In this document: positions 55,445 through 59,640 of the stretch, piece by piece
How positions within the stretch are numbered: the stretch's first letter is position 1
How the letters are laid out: every line of letters starts with the position of its first letter
The notes under the pieces: model-generated
What the model saw: the letters and a program-made list of their open reading frames with translations, nothing else
Told to the model about the DNA's origin: nothing
Databases searched by the model: none
Translations under genes and position numbers: made by a program
Assembly (NCBI GenBank): GCA_003550725.1
Contig: PUKZ01000165.1
Location: 1 to 59,640 of the forward strand
DNA from: Bacteroidales bacterium
GTDB taxonomy: Bacteria > Bacteroidota > Bacteroidia > Bacteroidales > UBA7960
Length of the DNA: 59,640 bases
Reading direction: 5' to 3'

Positions 55445-56515
55445 ATGTCTGAAATAGTATTAAACAGAAAAAATCTTGCGCACAATTTTGAATTTCTACG
55501 CAAGCTTTTTGAAGAAAAAAACATAGAATGGGGGATTGTCACCAAGCTACTTTGCGGCAATAACCAATTTCTGCAGGAAATAATTCAGCTTGGTGCACGC
55601 GAATTATTGGATTCACGTATAAGCAATCTTAAAAAAATCAAAATGATTGACCCCGCGGTTAGAACAATTTACATAAAGCCACCACCGCACAGAAGCCTGA
55701 AAAATGTGGTTAAATATGCTGATGTAAGTTTTAATACAGATTACGAAACCATGAAATTGCTTTCAGAAGAAGCAGACCGGCAGGGCAAGATACACCAGGT
55801 AATTATCATGATTGAAATGGGTGATTTGCGTGAAGGTGTTATGGGTGATAATCTGATCAATTTCTATGCAAAAGTTTTTGAGTTGCCCAATATCGAAATT
55901 ATAGGACTAGGTGCTAATCTTAATTGCCTATACGGAGTGATGCCTTCTCATGATAAACTAATCCAGCTTACACTATATAAACAAATTATTGAATTAAAAT
56001 TCAATAAAAAAATACCACTAATTTCAGGAGGATCATCAGTTACAATACCAATGTTGCTTAAAAAACAACTCCCCCAAAAAATAAATCATTTTAGGATAGG
56101 TGAAACTTTATATTTTGGCAACAATCTCATCACAGAAGAAAAGATAGAAGGTATGCGTGATGATGTAATCTTTTTTTATGCCGAGATAATTGAGCTTATT
56201 GAAAAACCGCTTGTACCGGAAGGTGAACTTGGTGAAAATCCATCAGGAGATGTTTATGAGATTGATCCGAAAGACTACGGAAAAAAAGCATGGAGAGCAC
56301 TTTTAGACGTTGGATTACTTGAGCTCTCCCCCGATTTTCTTGAACCTTACGATAAAAAAATCAAAATGGCAGGAGGAAGTTCAGATATGTTGGTTATTGA
56401 CCTGGGCAAAAATCCAAAAAAATATAAAGTAGGTGATTATGTTAAATTCAAGCTAAAATACATGGGTGCCCTGGGATTATTTAATTCCGACTACGTTAGC
56501 AAAAAAATTGAGTAA
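55445..56515 (+). CDS. PLP-dependent alanine/ornithine-type racemase
   Basis: This 356-residue fold-type III PLP enzyme resembles the alanine racemase N-terminal domain family, in the ornithine/alanine racemase-like group. The PLP lysine is in WGIVTKLLCGNNQFL near residue 34. Other features are LLDSRISNLKKIK, IIMIEMGDLREGVM, IIGLGANLNCLYGV, PLISGGSSVTIPMLL and HFRIGETLYFGNN. Some relatives in this family racemise ornithine or lysine in amino-acid fermentation. The exact substrate cannot be assigned. It is the last gene of the symporter-GNAT-racemase operon. Confidence 0.87.
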   Translation: MSEIVLNRKNLAHNFEFLRKLFEEKNIEWGIVTKLLCGNNQFLQEIIQLGARELLDSRISNLKKIKMIDPAVRTIYIKPPPHRSLKNVVKYADVSFNTDYETMKLLSEEADRQGKIHQVIIMIEMGDLREGVMGDNLINFYAKVFELPNIEIIGLGANLNCLYGVMPSHDKLIQLTLYKQIIELKFNKKIPLISGGSSVTIPMLLKKQLPQKINHFRIGETLYFGNNLITEEKIEGMRDDVIFFYAEIIELIEKPLVPEGELGENPSGDVYEIDPKDYGKKAWRALLDVGLLELSPDFLEPYDKKIKMAGGSSDMLVIDLGKNPKKYKVGDYVKFKLKYMGALGLFNSDYVSKKIE

Positions 56516-56535
56516 TTTGCAATTAAAAAATCCTG

Positions 56536-56988
56536 CTATCTAATCCTGTCAGCCGACCTGACCAGCTCCTCATCCTTACGAATAGCCCTGTTGGCAAATA
56601 ATATTAATATCATTGAAATAACCGGAAAGAAAATACCTGCCCCGTATTCTACTTCACCATTTAAATGAACCTTAACCGAATCAATGTAAAAAAACGAAAG
56701 CACTATCAGTACTAAAAGCAACAACATATTTAGTTTACCCAACCGGATCTGAAATAAGCGCTTCTTATATTTGAAAGTAGTAATTATCGTAAGAACCATA
56801 ATAGAAAAAAGTACTACCAGCAAAATTGCCTGCAGCAACAAAACATTAACCTCATCGACAATAGCATCAAATGCCTTTAACTTAAACAAATCACTATCTA
56901 CATTTATGGTGGCTAAAGGAAATAAAATGTATAATAAACAAAAAACAAAAACCAAAAACAAATAAACTGTTTGTATCCTTTGTAACAT
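56536..56988 (-). CDS. DUF4293 membrane protein
   Basis: The 150-residue protein has four membrane helices (residues about 6-26, 47-70, 82-104, 118-138). It begins with MLQRIQTVYLFLVFVFCLLY, the recognisable start of DUF4293 proteins, a Bacteroidota-specific family. The C-terminal RAIRKDEELVRSADRIR is also typical. Function unknown. As I recall, the gene is commonly next to rho in this phylum, as it is here (divergent). Confidence 0.88.
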   Translation of the reverse strand: MLQRIQTVYLFLVFVFCLLYILFPLATINVDSDLFKLKAFDAIVDEVNVLLLQAILLVVLFSIMVLTIITTFKYKKRLFQIRLGKLNMLLLLVLIVLSFFYIDSVKVHLNGEVEYGAGIFFPVISMILILFANRAIRKDEELVRSADRIR

Positions 56989-57022
56989 AGCTCTTAAAAT
57001 TTTACGGATTTAAAAAATTAAA

Positions 57023-57030
57023 CAAATATA
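57023..57030 (-). promoter_or_regulatory. Candidate -7 box for the DUF4293 gene
   Basis: Plus-strand CAAATATA reads TATATTTG on the minus strand, 35 bases before the ATG. No clear -33 match. Confidence 0.45.
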
Positions 57031-57229
57031 TAGCAGGGTAATTTTATTATTATACCTAATACCGGATTCAACTATTACCTCATAAAGCAACCATAAAACA
57101 AATATTAACAAATACCTTAAAATCATGTTTTAGTAACAAAAACACCACAAAATTAGAAAATAAAAAAGTATTAATAAGCATAATACATTCATTTTGACCA
57201 AAAAAAAGTTATTAATTAAAAAAAATATT

Positions 57230-57259
57230 TTTGTTGTTTCAAACAAATAGTTATATTTG
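57230..57259 (+). promoter_or_regulatory. Promoter of rho
   Basis: TTTG at 57230-57233 and TATATTTG at 57252-57259 are 18 bases apart, close to the Bacteroidota TTTG-N19-TAnnTTTG consensus. The expected start near 57266 leaves a leader of about 170 bases before the ATG at 57436, long enough for autoregulation by Rho-dependent attenuation as known in E. coli. Confidence 0.65.
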
Positions 57260-57435
57260 CAAAGAGATCCCTACTAAACCATTTCTTTGCCTATAAATTT
57301 TTCAAAAACAATCATGTTTTTTCAAACCAAGCCTTTTCGAAAAACAATTGGCGTTAATAAGAATGCTGGTTTTTCTAATTAAAATAAAATCTATATTTAT
57401 AATATTTAATAACATAAACATAATTCGTTTTTTAC

Positions 57436-59130
57436 ATGTACGACATTGTTGAATTGAATAGTAAACTCCTTACCGAGTTAAGAGAAATAGCAAAAGAGCT
57501 ACATGTACGCAAAGTAGAATCTTATAAGAAACAAGATTTGATTTATAAAATTCTTGATGCACAGGCTCTGAAACCTTCTCCTCCTAAGGATGACAGTCAA
57601 AAAAAGTCAGGTAAAACTTCTTCAAAGCAAAGCAGGAAGCAAACGCAAGGATCAAAGAAAAAAACCGAAAAAGTTACTTCAACAGACAGTCAAAACAAAA
57701 AACAGCGAGAGAAGCAAGATGCTTCAAAAGCTAAAGATTCTGTTGAAACCGGAGCAGTTGGTGAGCAAAAGCAAAAAAGTCAAAGCAAACAAGCTCAGAA
57801 TGCTAAAAAGGATAAAACTTCAAAAAAAGGTGAAAAACCATCAGCTCAAGACATAGAAATCACTGACTCCACAAGTTTGTTTGACGAAAATGAAGAAATA
57901 CCCACAGAAAAAACCGAATCACCACCTCCTGTAGAAGCAAAGCCAAAAGAAAAGGAAAAAGAAAAACCTTACCGCCAAAAATATGACAGGCGTGGTGAAC
58001 CAACATATGAATTTGATGGTATCATCACTGCTGATGGTGTTTTGGAAATAATGCCCGACGGATATGGCTTTCTCAGATCATCCGATTATAATTACCTCAA
58101 TTCACCGGATGATATTTATGTTTCGCAATCGCAAATAAAACTTTTCGGTCTTAAAACCGGAGATACAGTTAGCGGAGGTATAAGGCCACCTAAGGAAAAT
58201 GAAAAATATTTTCCGTTAATAAAGGTTGAAAAAATTAATGGACGTGAAACCAATGAAGTCAGAGACAGGGTTCCTTTTGATTTTCTTACTCCATTATTTC
58301 CCGATCAAAAATTTGACCTTACAAGCCATCAAAATGTTAACAAATCTGCCCGTATTGTAGATATGTTTGCTCCTATTGGCAAAGGGCAGCGGGGGCTAAT
58401 AGTAGCGCAACCCAAAACCGGAAAAACCATATTACTGCAGGATATTGCAAATGCTATTGCCGGCAATCACCCTGAAGTTTACCTGATTGTCTTGCTTATA
58501 GATGAACGGCCTGAAGAAGTTACTGAAATGGCAAGGAATGTACATGGAGAAGTTATATCATCAACTTTTGACGAGCCTGCCGAAAGACATGTTAAGGTTG
58601 CAAATATAGTGCTAGAGAAAGCTAAAAGAATGGTAGAATGCGGCCACGATGTTGTAATACTTCTCGACTCAATAACAAGGCTGGCAAGAGCCTTTAACAC
58701 TGTTGCACCCGCTTCAGGAAAAGTACTGTCAGGTGGTGTTGATGCAAATGCACTGCATAAACCAAAAAGATTCTTTGGTGCTGCAAGAAACATAGAAAAA
58801 GGCGGATCACTATCAATTATAGCTACAGCGCTTATTGATACCGGCTCCAAAATGGACGAAGTTATCTTTGAAGAATTTAAAGGAACCGGGAATATGGAAT
58901 TGCAACTCGACCGAAGATTATCTAACAAAAGAATTTTCCCATCTATTGATATTGTTGCTTCTGGAACAAGGCGTGAAGACCTGTTAATTGACAAGGATAT
59001 ACTAAACAGAATATGGGTGTTAAGAAAATTTATTGCAGACATGACACCTCTCGAAGCAATGGAATTTCTCCTTGATAAACTGCGTTTTGCCCAGTCAAAT
59101 GAAGAGTTCCTTATGTCAATGAATGGTTAA
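57436..59130 (+). CDS. rho: Transcription termination factor Rho with long low-complexity insert
   Basis: Rho is the hexameric RNA-dependent ATPase that ends transcription. The 564-residue protein has an N-terminal helical domain ([20 protein letters not shown], residues 1-45). A region from about residue 48 to 190 is very rich in K, Q, S, E and D. The OSB/RNA-binding fold follows ([20 protein letters not shown], about 205-250), then the motor domain with Walker [14 protein letters not shown] near 320, [13 protein letters not shown], the Q-loop region and the R-loop [20 protein letters not shown], to the end. The core is full length; the insert makes it about 145 residues longer than E. coli Rho. 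Such inserts are known in Bacteroides Rho. Confidence 0.96.
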   Translation: MYDIVELNSKLLTELREIAKELHVRKVESYKKQDLIYKILDAQALKPSPPKDDSQKKSGKTSSKQSRKQTQGSKKKTEKVTSTDSQNKKQREKQDASKAKDSVETGAVGEQKQKSQSKQAQNAKKDKTSKKGEKPSAQDIEITDSTSLFDENEEIPTEKTESPPPVEAKPKEKEKEKPYRQKYDRRGEPTYEFDGIITADGVLEIMPDGYGFLRSSDYNYLNSPDDIYVSQSQIKLFGLKTGDTVSGGIRPPKENEKYFPLIKVEKINGRETNEVRDRVPFDFLTPLFPDQKFDLTSHQNVNKSARIVDMFAPIGKGQRGLIVAQPKTGKTILLQDIANAIAGNHPEVYLIVLLIDERPEEVTEMARNVHGEVISSTFDEPAERHVKVANIVLEKAKRMVECGHDVVILLDSITRLARAFNTVAPASGKVLSGGVDANALHKPKRFFGAARNIEKGGSLSIIATALIDTGSKMDEVIFEEFKGTGNMELQLDRRLSNKRIFPSIDIVASGTRREDLLIDKDILNRIWVLRKFIADMTPLEAMEFLLDKLRFAQSNEEFLMSMNG

Positions 59131-59156
59131 AGACACATATTATAACAAATTACAAT

Positions 59157-59210
59157 AAGAAACGGTCAATAAAATCAAAACTATTTTGATAATATTGACC
59201 GTTTCTTATA
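59157..59210 (+). terminator. Strong terminator after rho
   Basis: AAGAAACGGTCAATA at 59157-59171 pairs perfectly with TATTGACCGTTTCTT at 59193-59207. A second inner stem (ATCAAAA/TTTTGAT) extends the hairpin. The flanking A and T runs on both sides suggest bidirectional action. Confidence 0.85.
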
Positions 59211-59640
59211 ATTAAGTCCTGTTTTCCGCACATTCTTTGGTGGGCGAGCCAACGCACACGATTTTTATAGTTTTGGAAAAGGATTTATAGTAAATTGGTT
59301 TAAAAAATCTTAATAAGTTTGGCTTTTTATACCAAAGTTGGTTAAAATCGTCCTCCGGCCTTTGGTGAAGACACCTACAAAACAAGCGAAAAGGGCGTTA
59401 AAAAATATTTGAAGTCGCTCCGTAAAATTATGGAAAAGTATAAAAGATATAATACAGATTAAAACACTTAAAAAAACAGATCAAAGCCAAAAGCGACATT
59501 GCAAATATTTTAGCCCTTAATGCGTAGTTTTGTGGTGGCGGAACCACAGCCTTGATTTTTTCAAACTTTTTTATCAAGTTTTTATTAGGCACTACTAAAT
59601 GCTAAAAAATAAAAACCTTAATTTAGCCGACATACTCAAT
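59211..59640. other. Gene-free right end with a coding remnant and two similar hairpins
   Basis: No intact gene. A stop-free run at 59346-59462 reads NRPPAFGEDTYKTSEKGVKK, then YLKSLRKIMEKYKRYNTD and TAA; it looks like a protein tail but no family is recognised. Two short palindromes, about 59250-59265 (TTGG...CCAA) and 59530-59545 (GTGGT...ACCAC), share a GGTGG/GCG core and a following GATTTTT tract, suggesting two diverged copies of one element that extends beyond the window. Confidence 0.4.

Larger units (their letters stand above)
56989..57435. other. Divergent intergenic region DUF4293 / rho
   Basis: A 447-base gap holding the two divergent promoters and a rho leader of about 170 bases. 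No short upstream reading frame of note or strong hairpin was seen in the leader. Confidence 0.5.

Noticed and set aside
58479-59042. A 187-residue open frame on the minus strand opposite rho
   Set aside because: It lies entirely within the well-supported rho coding sequence, has no domain pattern or promoter, and is Ser/Ile-rich as expected for the reverse complement of a conserved gene.
59250-59560. Integron attC sites
   Set aside because: The two hairpins lack convincing R'/R'' core sites and no integrase gene is in the window.
1-59640. CRISPR array, tRNA, rRNA or intact insertion sequence
   Set aside because: No regularly spaced repeats, no T-arm-like GTTCRA with flanking arms, no rRNA-like sequence and no transposase gene were seen on either strand.

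Overview
The window reads as a chromosomal segment of an AT-rich member of the Bacteroidota (Bacteroidia-like). The supporting evidence is a type IX secretion (T9SS) locus (GldJ, a PorP/SprF protein, PorU, PorV), a FeoA-FeoB fusion with its small Cys-rich partner, the DUF4301 and DUF4293 families, a Rho factor with a long inserted low-complexity region, and repeated TAnnTTTG -7 promoter boxes, in one case exactly 19 nt downstream of a TTTG -33 box. No rRNA, tRNA, CRISPR array or intact insertion sequence was seen.

Region 1 (1-13.6 kb) is accessory and partly decayed. The first 3.8 kb holds pieces of a serine hydrolase, a SAM methyltransferase, a frameshifted small membrane-anchored protein, a frameshifted YdeI/OmdA-like protein and other coding scraps, with an intact NTF2-like protein between them. 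An intact alpha/beta hydrolase follows. Next is a possible unit of ECF sigma factor, overlapping membrane protein, TraB/GumN protein and outer-membrane-like protein. Then come a NatAB-type ABC exporter, an AAA/DUF4143 ATPase with its own textbook promoter, a DUF418 remnant, a conserved protein of unknown function and an amphi-Trp protein.

Region 2 (13.6-32 kb) is mostly core. It has a complete serine hydrolase, then the leftward genes porP-gldJ-(terminator)-murF-anmK, then the rightward genes porU-porV-(terminator)-ispF and an SDR. PorU is the sortase that processes T9SS cargo, PorV is its outer-membrane shuttle, and GldJ and PorP belong to the secretion/motility machinery. MurF and AnmK act in peptidoglycan synthesis and recycling. 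Two tandem DUF3857/transglutaminase-like genes follow on the minus strand. Each is broken by one missing base in a poly-T run at the same domain boundary.

Region 3 (32-43 kb) holds feoAB with its Cys-rich partner, a cupin, a PAP2 phosphatase, recQ, a small lipoprotein, ddl (which makes the D-Ala-D-Ala that MurF uses) and a DUF4301 protein with a nucleotidyltransferase-like signature. A gap with a decayed reading frame and a long-leader promoter precedes a small membrane protein.

Region 4 (43-59.6 kb) holds an acyl-CoA reductase, an exported protein-isoaspartate methyltransferase, a membrane-embedded spermidine-synthase-like protein, a SpoU RNA methyltransferase convergent with a tandem UspA protein, an AbgT transporter, a TIGR01212 radical SAM protein, a tight symporter-acetyltransferase-racemase operon, a DUF4293 protein and rho with a strong terminator. 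The last 400 bases are non-coding, with a short coding remnant and two look-alike small hairpins.

No obviously new defence or biosynthetic system was found. The best leads are the repeated homopolymer frameshifts, the paired active/inactive transglutaminases, the terminator that abuts the ispF start codon, the sigma-factor cluster and the DUF4301 signature.
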